64,000 nt of DNA. Source: Asticcacaulis sp. MM231. Lineage in GTDB: Bacteria > Pseudomonadota > Alphaproteobacteria > Caulobacterales > Caulobacteraceae. The translations under genes were made by a program, and so were the position numbers. The notes under the pieces were generated by a model. It saw nothing but the letters and a program-made list of their open reading frames with translations, was not told where the DNA came from and searched no databases. The stretch spans positions 682,001-746,000 of the forward strand of contig NZ_OZ075108.1 in assembly GCF_964186625.1 (NCBI RefSeq), in the 5' to 3' direction. The first letter of the stretch is position 1. Each line of letters begins with the position of its first letter. Positions 19,750 through 30,683 of the stretch are shown one piece after another.

Positions 19750-20696
19750 AGCACGCCTCCGTTGCGCAAGGGGGTATCGGTCGCCGTCGTCTGGCTCAGG
19801 CGATTGAGCGCGCTTTCCGAGATATGGCGCGTGGTGTCATCGACCAGCACACGGGCGCGGGCCTGATCGATCCACGGCGAAAGCGCTTTTTGAGCGGCTG
19901 GCGACAGGGTGTTGAGATAGGCGACGGCGCCCTTGAGGTCGCCGTTGTTCAGCCGGATTTCGGCGCGTTGCAGAATGGCGTCAGCCCCTTGTCCGTTGAT
20001 GTCATCCGTGCGGCGGATGGAGATAAAGCCGCCTAGCGCATGTCTCAGTTGGCTGAAGAGGTCGTCCTTGCCGTCATCGGCCTGAACGGCGCTGTTGGCG
20101 CGGGCCGCCACGGCGGGAAATTTGACCGCCAAGGTGACTTCGCTTGGCACGCCCTTTTCGGCATAGGGACGCAAGGCCGTCACCAGGCTTGGATCATCGA
20201 TGCCGGCTTCGACCACGGCCAGTTCCGACAGGAAGGGCTGTTCGGTGCGGGCGGCCTGTTGCAGGGTGCGGGCGGCAAAGGCCGAGGCCGCCGCCTTGGC
20301 CAGCGCCTGCTGGTTGGCCTCGACGCGATCGAGACGCGCTGAAAGCTGGGAGAGGGCGGTCGGATCGGCGGTATAGAGCGGTTGAGCTGGCGCCGTGGCC
20401 TCAGCGGGATGAAGCTGGCCTTGCAGGGCCGCGATCTGGGCGTCTTTCTGCGGATCGGAGGCCGCCACAGCCGGGGCGCTGGCGGCGGGCTCCGCTGTTG
20501 CCACGATCGCTCTGGAATCTTGAGACATCTTGAACGCAACCGCCGCTATGACGATGGCGATCATGATCACCAGCGGTGCCGCGAACAGCAGGAACACGCG
20601 CGTCATTTTCGCGGCGTCCTTGCGATGCGCCTCTTGCGCTGCAAACTCCTGGTCGAGAGTTTCACCTGAGAGTGTGGAATCAAGTGGTTCGCTCAT
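19746..20696 (-). CDS. Mitofilin/HemX-like inner-membrane protein
   Basis: 316 residues with one transmembrane helix (about 32-55, VFLLFAAPLVIMIAIVIAAV), an Ala-rich coiled-coil (LSARLDRVEANQQALAKAA) and a C-terminal domain like that of alphaproteobacterial mitofilin (COG4223; SLVTALRPYAEKGVPSE, LNNGDLKGAVAYLNTLSP). Alphaproteobacterial homologues are related to the mitochondrial cristae protein Mic60 and lie in the hem operon. It is probably membrane-anchored with the coiled coil in the periplasm. Eight bases separate it from hemD. Confidence 0.82.
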   Translation of the reverse strand: MSEPLDSTLSGETLDQEFAAQEAHRKDAAKMTRVFLLFAAPLVIMIAIVIAAVAFKMSQDSRAIVATAEPAASAPAVAASDPQKDAQIAALQGQLHPAEATAPAQPLYTADPTALSQLSARLDRVEANQQALAKAAASAFAARTLQQAARTEQPFLSELAVVEAGIDDPSLVTALRPYAEKGVPSEVTLAVKFPAVAARANSAVQADDGKDDLFSQLRHALGGFISIRRTDDINGQGADAILQRAEIRLNNGDLKGAVAYLNTLSPAAQKALSPWIDQARARVLVDDTTRHISESALNRLSQTTATDTPLRNGGVL

Positions 20697-20704
20697 GATC
20701 TGCC

Positions 20705-21457
20705 CTACGTTACGTCTGTCATCACATCCAGCATGGCAGCTTCGGTCGGTGTGGCGGCGATGCGCCGGTTCAGGCCCGCTTCAAGCGCCTCCCTGATCTC
20801 CGGTGCAGCACTGTCGCGCAAGCCGCGCTCCACACCCTGCCATGCCGCTTCAGAAATACAGATAAAGGTGATCTTGGGGAAGCAAAGTTTATCGTGATAG
20901 GCAATTAGCGCCTCGGCGATGGCGCGGCCGGCCTTGGGTGATTGGACCAGAATATAGCGCATGCGCTCCAGATCGGCGGGCGTAAACCGCGGCAAGACGT
21001 ATTGCGTCTCATAGACCGCGACTTCGCTGATCCGGAAGCCTTCGGCTTGCAGGGTTTCGCTCATGGCCGATGCCGGTTCGCGTGGCGCGGCATAGAGCAG
21101 GCGTGTCCGCTTGTCGGCCTCGCCACGGATACGGTCGGTCAGGGTATGGACATTGCCGCCGGCCGAGATTACGCGCTGGAACTTCTTTTCGCGGGCGGCA
21201 TCGGCGGTGGATTCGCCGACGCACCAGACGGTAAGCGCGCGGCGGCTGCATAGCGCGCTAAAGGCATTGAGGCCATTGCGGCTGGTGATGATCAGAGCAT
21301 CGAAACTGTGCGGATCGATGATCGGCCTGAGCGGCTGGATCTTGAGCACAGGCGCCACAAAGGTGGCAAAGCCTTTGGCCTCGATGGCGCGGGCCGTTCG
21401 TCGGGCCCCCTCTGGCGTGCGGGTAACCCAAACGAGTGGCGTGGCTGATTTTGTCAC
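20705..21457 (-). CDS. hemD: Uroporphyrinogen-III synthase
   Basis: 250 residues. I place the start at the GTG at 21457, one base after the hemC stop, because the protein then begins near PLVWVTRTPEGARRTA, the normal family start; the frame can be read further back but only inside hemC. It cyclises hydroxymethylbilane to uroporphyrinogen III. Conserved blocks are DALIITSRNGLNAF and LYAAPREPASAMSETL. The sequence is divergent, as is normal for HemD; operon position next to hemC supports the call. Confidence 0.87.
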   Translation of the reverse strand: MTKSATPLVWVTRTPEGARRTARAIEAKGFATFVAPVLKIQPLRPIIDPHSFDALIITSRNGLNAFSALCSRRALTVWCVGESTADAAREKKFQRVISAGGNVHTLTDRIRGEADKRTRLLYAAPREPASAMSETLQAEGFRISEVAVYETQYVLPRFTPADLERMRYILVQSPKAGRAIAEALIAYHDKLCFPKITFICISEAAWQGVERGLRDSAAPEIREALEAGLNRRIAATPTEAAMLDVMTDVT

Positions 21458-21458
21458 T

Positions 21459-22400
21459 TCAGCCGCCAATCTGAATGAGGTCGGGGCCAGCTTCGGCCTT
21501 GATCTCTTCGCCGAGGCGCAGGCCCAGGTCACGTGCGGTCTGGCTGGTCGGGTGTTTCAGGGTGTCGCGCCTTTGCCAGCGTGTCTTGCCATCGGCACTG
21601 AGGGCCTCGACGAACAGGTGCATCTCGTCGCCGCTGATCGTGGCATAGGCCCCGACCGCCGTGCGGCACGAGGCTTCGAGCGCTTCCAGTGCGCCGCGCT
21701 CGGCGTGAATACGCAGGTAGGTCTCTTCGTGGTGCAGGGCCAGCAGCCACGGCTTGTCCAGATCTTCGGTGCGGCACTGGATGGCCAGCGCGCCCTGGCC
21801 GGGGGCTGAGGCGTAAAGATCGGCGTCGATATAGGACTTGATGTGGTGCGACAAACCGAGCCGGTTCAGACCGGCAGACGCCAGCAACAGGGCGTCGCAC
21901 AGGCCGTCTTCGAGCTTTTTCAGGCGCGTATCGACATTGCCGCGCACCATGACGATGTCAAGATCGGGGCGCTGGTTCAGCGCTTGCGCCTGTCGGCGCA
22001 GACTGGCCGTGCCGAGCTTCGCGCCGTGCGGCAGGTCGGCGAGACTGGCATATTTGGGGCTCAGGAAGGCGTCGCGCGGGTCTTCGCGCACGGGGATGGC
22101 GCCCAGCGACAGGCCGGGAATCTCGGCCGCCGGCATATCCTTCAGCGAGTGCACGGCCAGATCGATGTCGCCGCGCAAAAGGGCGTCCTCGATCTCCTTG
22201 GTGAAGAGTTGCTTGCCGCCGGCTTCTATCAGGCGGCGATCCTGGATGCGGTCTCCGGCGGTGGAAATGATGACCAGCGGGGCGACCTCATCGGCTCTTG
22301 CCGGGTCATCGCCCATCGCGGCGACGATCTGTCTTTGCACCCAACCGCACTGGGTCAGGGCCAGTTTTGATCCGCGTGTACCTATTTTCAGTTTGCTCAT
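21459..22400 (-). CDS. hemC: Porphobilinogen deaminase (hydroxymethylbilane synthase)
   Basis: 313 residues, full length. It joins four porphobilinogen molecules using a covalently held dipyrromethane cofactor; the cofactor Cys is in ALEASCRTAVGAYA. Other motifs are RGSKLALTQ, LFTKEIEDALLRGDIDLAVHS (the HSLKDMP block) and MVRGNVDTRL. First gene of the minus-strand tetrapyrrole operon, divergent from tsaD with an 82-base gap that must carry both promoters. Confidence 0.97.
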   Translation of the reverse strand: MSKLKIGTRGSKLALTQCGWVQRQIVAAMGDDPARADEVAPLVIISTAGDRIQDRRLIEAGGKQLFTKEIEDALLRGDIDLAVHSLKDMPAAEIPGLSLGAIPVREDPRDAFLSPKYASLADLPHGAKLGTASLRRQAQALNQRPDLDIVMVRGNVDTRLKKLEDGLCDALLLASAGLNRLGLSHHIKSYIDADLYASAPGQGALAIQCRTEDLDKPWLLALHHEETYLRIHAERGALEALEASCRTAVGAYATISGDEMHLFVEALSADGKTRWQRRDTLKHPTSQTARDLGLRLGEEIKAEAGPDLIQIGG

Positions 22401-22482
22401 AAGCGGTTCCTACCACTTTATCGCCGCCATTCAATGCAAAACACTTGACGTGCGACTATATGACGGGGTGTTAAGAGCCACC

Positions 22483-23592
22483 ATGACACCAGACATAACC
22501 GTATTGGGTATCGAATCGAGTTGCGACGAAACCGCCGTGGCGGTGGTGCGCCGTGATGACGCGGGTACGCATGTTCTGTCGTCAGTGATCCACTCGCAGG
22601 TGATGCAGCACAAGGCCTATGGCGGTGTGGTGCCCGAAATCGCCGCGCGCAGCCATGTCGAAACCATCGATGATCTCGCCCGTCAGGCGCTGGAAGACGC
22701 CGGCCATCCGCCGCTTGATCTGGTGGCCGCCACTTCCGGCCCCGGTCTGATCGGCGGCGTTATCGTCGGGCTGTCGTTCGCTAAGGGGTTCGCCCTGGCT
22801 CGCGGTTTGCCGCTCATCGGCATCAACCACCTCGAAGGTCATGCGCTCTCCGCCCGCCTGACCGAAGATGTCGCGTTTCCCTTCCTGCTGCTGCTGATCT
22901 CCGGCGGCCATTGCCAGCTTCTGAGCGTCAAGGGCGTCGGCGACTATGAACGCCTCGGCACCACGATCGATGACGCCGCCGGCGAGGCCTTTGACAAGAT
23001 CGCCAAGGTGCTGGGGCTCGGCTATCCCGGCGGGCCGGCGCTTGAGGCCTGCGCGAAAACCGGCGACGCCACGCGCTTCACCCTGCCGCGCGCCCTGCTG
23101 GGTCGCAAGGACTGTGATTTTTCCTTTTCGGGGCTCAAGACCGCCGCGGCCATGATCGCCTACGAGCACGTCAAGACCGAGCAGGACCGCGCCGATCTGT
23201 GCGCGGGTGTGCAGGCGGCCATCGCCCGCCAACTGGTCGAGCGTTCCGAGCGCGCCATGAAGCTTTTCCGCGAACAGAACGACGTTGCCGATCCCGCCTT
23301 CGTGGTGGCCGGCGGCGTGGCGGCCAATCAGGCGCTGCGCACGGCCCTGACGGTCACCGCGCAAAAGCACGGTTTCACACTGAAAGCGCCGCCGCTGAAA
23401 TACTGCACCGATAATGCAGCCATGATCGCCCTGGCGGGTCTTGAACATTATCAAAAGCTGGGCAAAGGTGCGCTCCCCGATACAGCCTCGGGCATGAGCA
23501 CGATCGCGCGGCCACGCTGGCCACTCGATGAGGTCAGCGCCGCCAACGCGCCGATCCATAAATATTCCGGCCGCAAGGGAGCGAAAGCGTGA
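22483..23592 (+). CDS. tsaD: tRNA N6-adenosine threonylcarbamoyltransferase
   Basis: 369 residues from the ATG at 22483 ([18 protein letters not shown]), the family start; the frame continues upstream inside hemC but that part is antisense noise. TsaD transfers threonylcarbamoyl to A37 of ANN-decoding tRNAs with TsaB and TsaE. Metal and nucleotide motifs are visible: [22 protein letters not shown], and a late [10 protein letters not shown] and [10 protein letters not shown]. It overlaps gpsA by 4 bases (GTGA). Confidence 0.96.
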   Translation: MTPDITVLGIESSCDETAVAVVRRDDAGTHVLSSVIHSQVMQHKAYGGVVPEIAARSHVETIDDLARQALEDAGHPPLDLVAATSGPGLIGGVIVGLSFAKGFALARGLPLIGINHLEGHALSARLTEDVAFPFLLLLISGGHCQLLSVKGVGDYERLGTTIDDAAGEAFDKIAKVLGLGYPGGPALEACAKTGDATRFTLPRALLGRKDCDFSFSGLKTAAAMIAYEHVKTEQDRADLCAGVQAAIARQLVERSERAMKLFREQNDVADPAFVVAGGVAANQALRTALTVTAQKHGFTLKAPPLKYCTDNAAMIALAGLEHYQKLGKGALPDTASGMSTIARPRWPLDEVSAANAPIHKYSGRKGAKA

Positions 23593-24596
23593 CGTTTCAG
23601 ACATTTAAAAAGGTCGGCGTGATCGGCGCCGGTGCCTGGGGCACGGCTCTGGCGCAGGTCTCGACGCTCGGCGGCAATCAGGTTCTGCTGCACGCCCGCG
23701 AAGCCGAGGTGGTCGCCTCGGTCAATACGAGCCGCGAAAACAGCCTCTATCTCGGCGGTGTGACGCTCTCCGCCGATATCACCGCCACCACCGATCTGGC
23801 CGATCTGGCCGAGTGCGACCTGATCCTGGCCGTGCCACCGGCGCAGCATATGCGCGCCACGCTCACCACCTTCAAACCCTTTGTCCGCGCCGGACTGCCG
23901 ATCGTCCTGTGCGCCAAGGGGGTCGAACGCGGCACCGACTGCCTGATGACCGAGGTTCTGGAAGCCGTCCTGCCCGAAGCCGTCGCCGGTGTGCTGGCCG
24001 GTCCGAACTTCGCCCGCGAAGTGGCGCAAGGCCTGCCGTCGGCGGTTACCATCGCCTGCGCTGACGCAGCCCTGGGCGCGCGCATAGCCGCAACGCTCGC
24101 CGGTCCGACCTTCCGTCCCTATCAATCGACCGACCTGATCGGCGCCGAAGCCGGTGGTGCCATCAAGAACGTCATCGCCATCGCCTGCGGCATCGCCGAA
24201 GGCAAGGGGCTGGGCCGTAACGCCCACGCCGCCCTGATCACACGCGGTTTCGCCGAGATGTCGCGCATGGCCATGGCGCTGGGGGCGCGTTTCGAAACCA
24301 TGTCGGGCCTGTGCGGATTGGGCGATCTAGTCCTGACCTGCTCGTCGCCGCAATCGCGCAATATGAGCGTAGGGCTGGCGCTGGGGCAGGGGCAGACGCT
24401 CGAAGAGGCCCTTGCCGGCAAAGTATCGGTTGCTGAAGGCGTACAGTCCGCGCCGGCTGTGGTCGATCTTGGCCGCAAGTTCGCAACGGAACTGCCGATC
24501 TGCGAAGCGGTCAACGCGGTGCTGAGCGGCGATATGTGCGTCGCCACCGCTATCGACGCTCTGTTGTCGCGCCCGTTGAAGTCCGAACGGGCGTAA
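23589..24596 (+). CDS. gpsA: Glycerol-3-phosphate dehydrogenase (NAD(P)+)
   Basis: 335 residues. It starts with GTG overlapping the tsaD stop. It reduces dihydroxyacetone phosphate to sn-glycerol-3-phosphate for phospholipid synthesis. The Rossmann motif is [14 protein letters not shown]; the catalytic Lys lies in [15 protein letters not shown], and [16 protein letters not shown] follows. tsaD-gpsA order is common in alphaproteobacteria. Confidence 0.96.
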   Translation: MTFQTFKKVGVIGAGAWGTALAQVSTLGGNQVLLHAREAEVVASVNTSRENSLYLGGVTLSADITATTDLADLAECDLILAVPPAQHMRATLTTFKPFVRAGLPIVLCAKGVERGTDCLMTEVLEAVLPEAVAGVLAGPNFAREVAQGLPSAVTIACADAALGARIAATLAGPTFRPYQSTDLIGAEAGGAIKNVIAIACGIAEGKGLGRNAHAALITRGFAEMSRMAMALGARFETMSGLCGLGDLVLTCSSPQSRNMSVGLALGQGQTLEEALAGKVSVAEGVQSAPAVVDLGRKFATELPICEAVNAVLSGDMCVATAIDALLSRPLKSERA

Positions 24597-24650
24597 AAGA
24601 CACCAGAAATCGTATACAATCACAAAATGTTGCAATGCAATATTTCATGC

Positions 24651-24664
24651 TGACAGCGCTGTCA
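24651..24664. promoter_or_regulatory. Perfect palindrome of the LacI-operator type
   Basis: TGACAGCGCTGTCA is a perfect 14-base palindrome with the central CG and flanking spacing of LacI/GalR-family operators. It lies 70 bases before the secreted-protein gene at 24734. A second site follows 27 bases downstream. The regulator is not in the window. Confidence 0.62.
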
Positions 24665-24677
24665 TTGTGAGTCACTA

Positions 24678-24691
24678 TGTGAGCGCTACCA
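24678..24691. promoter_or_regulatory. Second LacI-operator-like site
   Basis: TGTGAGCGCTACCA fits the same TGNNAGCGCTNNCA pattern as the site at 24651-24664, but the outer bases are not perfectly symmetric. The centres of the two sites are 27 bases apart, a little under three helical turns. This site lies about 42 bases before the start codon, likely at or just after the transcription start. Confidence 0.52.
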
Positions 24692-24733
24692 TCGTTCCAG
24701 ATGGAGCTTTGTCTCAAACTGTGAGTGTGTCCT

Positions 24734-25096
24734 ATGTCCTTCAAGACTCCCCTTCTCATCACCGGCCTGACCCTGGCGCTTTCCCTGACCGCCGCGCAGG
24801 CTTTTGCTGGCTGTGAACAAAAGACCGAAGCCGCTGCTGGCCAGAGCATCGCCGATGCCGTCGCCTCGCAAATCCGTGACAAGGTCCCCGCGCAACACAA
24901 GCGTCTGATCAAGGTGCAGGATTGCGAAGTCACCAAGGGCGTACTGACCGCCAACTTCACCTACAACTATATCAACGACAAGGGCGCCTATGCTGTGGAT
25001 GGCGCGGCCCGCGTCGTTGATGGCAAGGTCGAAATTTCGAAGCTGGTGCGCCCGGCTGCCATCATGGCGTCGATTGAAAGCAACTACACCGAATAG
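24734..25096 (+). CDS. Small secreted protein of unknown function
   Basis: 120 residues. The N-terminus (MSFKTPLLITGLTLALSLTA, then AQAFA) is a clear signal peptide, leaving a mature protein of about 97 residues that begins GCEQKTEAAAG. Two Cys are present in the mature part (GCEQ and VQDCEV) and may form a disulfide. The pattern of alternating residues (VLTANFTYNYINDKGAYAVDG) suggests beta-sheet. No family recognised. It has its own strong terminator and two LacI-type operator-like sites upstream, so it is a single-gene, probably carbon-source-regulated unit. Confidence 0.7.
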   Translation: MSFKTPLLITGLTLALSLTAAQAFAGCEQKTEAAAGQSIADAVASQIRDKVPAQHKRLIKVQDCEVTKGVLTANFTYNYINDKGAYAVDGAARVVDGKVEISKLVRPAAIMASIESNYTE

Positions 25097-25121
25097 AATA
25101 GGCGTCTTTTCTTTGTAGTTT

Positions 25122-25159
25122 AAAGCCGTCCGGTGTCTTTCAGACCGGACGGCTTTTTT
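25122..25159 (+). terminator. Strong intrinsic terminator
   Basis: AAAGCCGTCCGGT, nine bases, ACCGGACGGCTTT followed by more T: a perfect 13-base stem with A tract on one side and T tract on the other, so it can end transcription in both directions. It serves the secreted-protein gene and the convergent creatininase-family gene, whose stop lies at its edge. Confidence 0.92.
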
Positions 25160-25895
25160 ACTCGGCGTCGAACTTTGCCACATCGTCGATAAGGGCGGTG
25201 ACGGCGGCGGCGATGATCTGCTGGCCCTGCTCGATGGTGGCCAGGGCCGAATCCGAACCGATCCGGCCATCCGCAAAGCGGGCGCGGTAATCGAGCGCAT
25301 CACGGATCGGGCCATCGGGGGCAATCTGTGGTTCCATGGGGGCTGACCTGACGAAATCCGGATAGGCGGCAAAGGTCACGGCGATTTCCGAAGGGGTGGC
25401 GTGGCTGCCGTGCCCCTTGGGATAGAGCTTGGCGCACAGGCGTAAGACCCCTGGCAAATCCCACCAGTTGCGCAGTTTCAGAATGAACGGGCACGGATTG
25501 CCGGAATAGGAATAGTGGGAATAGATTTGGGAAAAGGTCGCCTCGATGGTGGCGACATTGCCGCCATGGCCATTGAGGAAATAGATCCGGTCGAAACCGT
25601 GGCGGGCCAGCAAATCCACCCAGTCTTCGATGGCCGACATGAAGGTGGTGGGGCGCAGGGATATGGTGCCGGCAAAACCCAGATGGTGTTGCGCCATGCC
25701 GATATTGAAGGTGGGAGCGATCAGAATATTGCCCTGCTTTTCGGCCGCATGAGAGATGATTTCCGGACACATCCAGTCGGTGCCGAGCAGGCCCATGGGC
25801 CCATGCTGCTCGTTGGAGCCGATGGGAATGATGACGGTGCGCGAGCTTTTCAGGCGCTCATCGATCTCGCACCAGGTAGACTTGGCCAGAAGCAT
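25158..25895 (-). CDS. Creatininase-family amidohydrolase
   Basis: 245 residues. The ATG at 25895 has GGAG upstream; a start five codons earlier does not. The creatininase/MftE/ArfB-type metal-binding residues are visible in PIGSNEQHGPMGLLGTDW (Glu, His, Asp) and in the NGHGGN motif. Family members hydrolyse cyclic or linear amides (creatinine, formamidopyrimidines, peptides) with two metal ions. No creatine or flavin genes are nearby, so the substrate is unknown. Confidence 0.82.
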   Translation of the reverse strand: MLLAKSTWCEIDERLKSSRTVIIPIGSNEQHGPMGLLGTDWMCPEIISHAAEKQGNILIAPTFNIGMAQHHLGFAGTISLRPTTFMSAIEDWVDLLARHGFDRIYFLNGHGGNVATIEATFSQIYSHYSYSGNPCPFILKLRNWWDLPGVLRLCAKLYPKGHGSHATPSEIAVTFAAYPDFVRSAPMEPQIAPDGPIRDALDYRARFADGRIGSDSALATIEQGQQIIAAAVTALIDDVAKFDAE

Positions 25896-26102
25896 GGGGA
25901 AACTCCGCAAATATCAGATGCAACAAGCATAGGCGCCTCGGCGTGGAAAGAGCAAGGCGGCGTGTCGCAATACGCGCCAATAGTCCGTGGATTAGCGCTA
26001 AACGCCCGTTCGAATCAGAAATTTATGATTGGTCTTATAGACTTGCCGGTTCCCCTTCCTTAAGGTCCGCCACAAGTAAAAAAGACCTTGAGGAACTGCC
26101 AG

Positions 26103-28046
<1,944 letters not shown>

Positions 28047-28138
28047 CCTTACGCGGCCCTTACAGGCGCTCATAGCTTTCGGAACGCCGTTCTTACAGGG
28101 TTCGGTCTAGGGTGGTCTCCAAAATAAGGAGACGCGCC

Positions 28139-28444
28139 ATGATGCCCGATACCTTCAAGACACCTCCGGCGGAACATGATCCGAAGGCCACGACCTCGAC
28201 GGAAAACAACCTGCCGGCGGATAAGCCCCATGTCGGCAGCGATGTTCCCGACCGCGACAAGCCACAGCATCGGGAAGGCAAGCTGGTCTTTTCGCCCAAT
28301 GAATTGAACCAGGCGGGTGAGGACAAGGAATATTTCCATCCGGAAAAGGACCACAGGTTCGACGCTCCGAAAGATGCCAATAGCCATGCCTTGACGCCGG
28401 ATGTGGAAGTCACACCGGACAACAAGATCAAGCCTATCGGTTAG
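28139..28444 (+). CDS. Small hydrophilic protein of unknown function
   Basis: 101 residues. AAGGAGA sits at ideal distance before the ATG at 28139, and a second ATG follows directly. The protein is very rich in Asp, Glu, Lys, His, Asn and Pro, with no hydrophobic core, so it is probably intrinsically disordered. Short motifs such as KLVFSPNELNQAGEDKEYFH stand out in an otherwise low-complexity chain. Its stop overlaps that of the convergent DUF1905 gene within TTAG. No family recognised. Confidence 0.65.
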   Translation: MMPDTFKTPPAEHDPKATTSTENNLPADKPHVGSDVPDRDKPQHREGKLVFSPNELNQAGEDKEYFHPEKDHRFDAPKDANSHALTPDVEVTPDNKIKPIG

Positions 28445-28731
28445 AGGGACAACTCGACCTCGGTGACATCGCCTTCACCGAGGGTTTCCGCCTTGCGTAC
28501 CGCCGCCTTGACCGGCAGAAGATAACCGCCTGACGCTTTATCGGGGAACAGTGATGTGCGCCATGCGGTGACGCCGATGCGTGCCTGAACGGCCACCGAC
28601 CCCCAGGCGCGGCGGTTCTCGCTGGCGCACTTGATGGCAAAAGCGACCTCGGCGGGCAGGGTGATGAAAATCCACGAGGCGGGCGCTTCGCCAGTCCAGC
28701 GCCACAGTTTTCCTTCGAATCTATAGCTCAC
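28441..28731 (-). CDS. DUF1905 domain protein
   Basis: 96 residues from the GTG at 28731, which overlaps the end of the AlkA-like gene by 11 bases; an ATG at 28761 gives ten more residues. The order YRFEGKLWRWTGEAPASWIF, ITLPAEVA, WRTSLFPDK, GYLLPVKAAVRKAE is that of DUF1905, a small beta-barrel domain of unknown function. Translational coupling to the DNA glycosylase is likely. Confidence 0.75.
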   Translation of the reverse strand: MSYRFEGKLWRWTGEAPASWIFITLPAEVAFAIKCASENRRAWGSVAVQARIGVTAWRTSLFPDKASGGYLLPVKAAVRKAETLGEGDVTEVELSL

Positions 28732-29356
28732 GCGATATCTCACCACGCTTGACCGCGCCATACCAGCCCCAGAGCAGGTGGGCGGCGATGGTGCGGTAGG
28801 GCGACCAGACGACAGCGCGTTCGGCGCAATAGGCTTCGTTCGGGCGCTCCGGCAGACCGTCTAGCCAGCCCACGGCTTCACGCAGGGCCACGTCACCAAC
28901 TGGGAACAGATCGAGGCGGCCTTCCGAAAACATAAGATAGACTTCGGCGGTCCAGCGGCCGATGCCCTTGAGCGCTACCAGTCGCTGCGCGGCGTCCTCG
29001 ATGCTCAGGTCTTGCAGGGTATCCGTATCAAAGCCGCCGGTGTGAAAGGCTTCGGCCAGGGCGCGGGCGTAGGTAATCTTGGGCCGCGAAAGACCGTAAC
29101 CGCGTAAGGCGTCCTCGTCATGCGCGAGAAAAGACCGTGGTGTGATCTCGACAAGGCCGTCTTTGACGCGCCCAAAAATGGTGTCCGCCGCCTTGACTGA
29201 CAACTGTTGCTCGACGATCAGACCCAGCAAAGCCGGAAAACCGCCGGGGCGCTTGCGGTGTTGCAGGTGCGCGAAAAACTCGGTCAGCGGTTTCAGACGC
29301 GGATCGCATTCGGCCAGATGCGCGAGGTGTTCGGGATCAAGAGGATTGTCGTTCAT
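28721..29356 (-). CDS. AlkA-type DNA-3-methyladenine glycosylase
   Basis: 211 residues, a compact HhH-GPD glycosylase that removes alkylated bases from DNA. The helix-hairpin-helix is LVALKGIGRWTAEVYLMF, and the catalytic Asp follows in FPVGDVALREA. IVEQQLSVKAADTIFGR matches the N-terminal helical domain. It lacks the iron-sulfur cluster of Nth/MutY and the extra N-terminal domain of E. coli AlkA, as in yeast Mag-like proteins. Confidence 0.88.
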   Translation of the reverse strand: MNDNPLDPEHLAHLAECDPRLKPLTEFFAHLQHRKRPGGFPALLGLIVEQQLSVKAADTIFGRVKDGLVEITPRSFLAHDEDALRGYGLSRPKITYARALAEAFHTGGFDTDTLQDLSIEDAAQRLVALKGIGRWTAEVYLMFSEGRLDLFPVGDVALREAVGWLDGLPERPNEAYCAERAVVWSPYRTIAAHLLWGWYGAVKRGEISREL

Positions 29357-29396
29357 CTGTAAGGCGTAGCATGCGATCAGCCCAAATCCGACAGCA

Positions 29397-30218
29397 TTAC
29401 GATATGATGCAGCCGACCTGCGCTACGCGGTATTCGCGTCGCAGGGTATCGGAAACAATACCGTAATTGCGCTTGGTGATCGTGGCCTCGGCGTCGAAAT
29501 CCGGCGCGCGCGCGGTGGTGGCGGCAAGTGCTGCCACGGTTTCGGGCACGGCCGTATAGATGCGTCCGCGGCGCGGCTTTTCCTTGATGGTGATGCCGAC
29601 GACATGCGAGGCGTCGTCGATGGCCGGTCCACCGACCAGTTGGTTGAGGTCGCTTTTCAGTTCTTCGGTCTGGCCGGCCTTGGCCCAGGCCAGCACCGGC
29701 TCATTGGGGCGGCCGCGCTTGGAGCGCTCGATGACCGTGCGGCCGATGAGGCGACCGGTGGCTTCGCCGACCTGACCACCGGGATAGCCCGGCATGAAGG
29801 CGCGCATCCCTGGCTTGACATTGGCCGGATCGATCAAGGACAGCGGTCGTCCGGCGCCTTCGGTGATGGCGATGAGGTATCCGCCATAACTCGGCACTTC
29901 GCGCGTTTTGAACGGTACGGCGAGGTTGCCGCCAATGTTGAGAAAGGGGTGCGTGCAGGCGCCGACGCTTTCCTTCGCCACGATCCATTCGCCGTTTTTC
30001 GAGATGGCGAAGGCCGTCCCTGTCATGATCTTCTGGTCATCGACCGGCAGGTTGATGATCGACGAGACGGCAAACGGCGTGAAACTGGCGAACAGCGACA
30101 TTTCGCCGATGCCAGGCGGCGGCGGCGCGGGCGGCGCGTTCAATTCCTCGTGCCACCTGCCGGTCACGACCACGAGGGCCGTGATGGTCGCTGCATAAAG
30201 GAGCCAGTCCAGTTTCAT
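29397..30218 (-). CDS. Membrane-anchored trypsin-fold protein without catalytic triad
   Basis: 273 residues. One N-terminal membrane anchor (about 4-21) is followed by a Pro-rich linker and a domain resembling trypsin/HtrA proteases: GTAFAISKNGEWIVAKESVG stands where proteases have the His block, and NQLVGGPAID where they have GNSGGP. His, Asp and Ser all appear replaced, so it should be a non-catalytic binding protein (inference). It follows the DUF350 gene by 6 bases; the pair forms an operon. Alternative: a distinct beta-barrel family with chance similarity. Confidence 0.6.
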   Translation of the reverse strand: MKLDWLLYAATITALVVVTGRWHEELNAPPAPPPPGIGEMSLFASFTPFAVSSIINLPVDDQKIMTGTAFAISKNGEWIVAKESVGACTHPFLNIGGNLAVPFKTREVPSYGGYLIAITEGAGRPLSLIDPANVKPGMRAFMPGYPGGQVGEATGRLIGRTVIERSKRGRPNEPVLAWAKAGQTEELKSDLNQLVGGPAIDDASHVVGITIKEKPRRGRIYTAVPETVAALAATTARAPDFDAEATITKRNYGIVSDTLRREYRVAQVGCIIS

Positions 30219-30224
30219 GGGAAT

Positions 30225-30683
30225 TTACGCGGCGACGGCGGCGGCAAGGACGAGGGCGGCGGCGAGCTTGGCGGAGACCAGAAGTACGGCGGCCGAGACC
30301 TCGCCTTCATTGATGCGCGCCGGCAGGCCGGTCAGCAGAAAATCGACGAAGCGGAAGACGAACAGTTGCAGCACGATGGTGGCGCCGCCCCACAACACGA
30401 TTTCGCGCAAGGAGGTGGAGGCCGCCATCGAAGCCGCCAGCGGAATGGCGAGGCCGATGATAACGCCGCCAAAGGCGACGGCGGCGGCCGAATTGCCCTC
30501 GCGGATCTGGTTGATTTCCTTGTAGGGGGTCAGCAGCGAATAGACCGTGGCGCCGATCAGCAGCAGCAGCAGGGTAACGCCGGCATGAACGAGCGTGATC
30601 GGGAAGCCGGTGGCGAAGGCCTGGATCTCCGGTCGCAGCACATCGGGCGACAGAAAATTGAAGTTAAAACTATCCGGCGTCAT
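30225..30683 (-). CDS. DUF350 membrane protein
   Basis: 152 residues with four hydrophobic helices. TLLLLLIGATVYSLLTPYKE, then INQIREGNSAAAVAFGG and GLAIPLAASMAAS, is the DUF350 (YjfL-like) repeat pattern, present about twice. Function unknown; relatives occur beside stress and envelope genes. It is the first gene of a two-gene operon with the trypsin-fold protein. Confidence 0.82.
   Translation of the reverse strand: MTPDSFNFNFLSPDVLRPEIQAFATGFPITLVHAGVTLLLLLIGATVYSLLTPYKEINQIREGNSAAAVAFGGVIIGLAIPLAASMAASTSLREIVLWGGATIVLQLFVFRFVDFLLTGLPARINEGEVSAAVLLVSAKLAAALVLAAAVAA

Noticed and set aside
21838..22482. N-terminal extension of tsaD by about 215 codons
   Set aside because: It lies entirely antisense to hemC and before the normal TsaD start; just an open frame.
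22582..23604. 340-codon open frame antisense to tsaD
   Set aside because: Shadow frame rich in Gly, His and Arg; TsaD motifs are clear on the plus strand.
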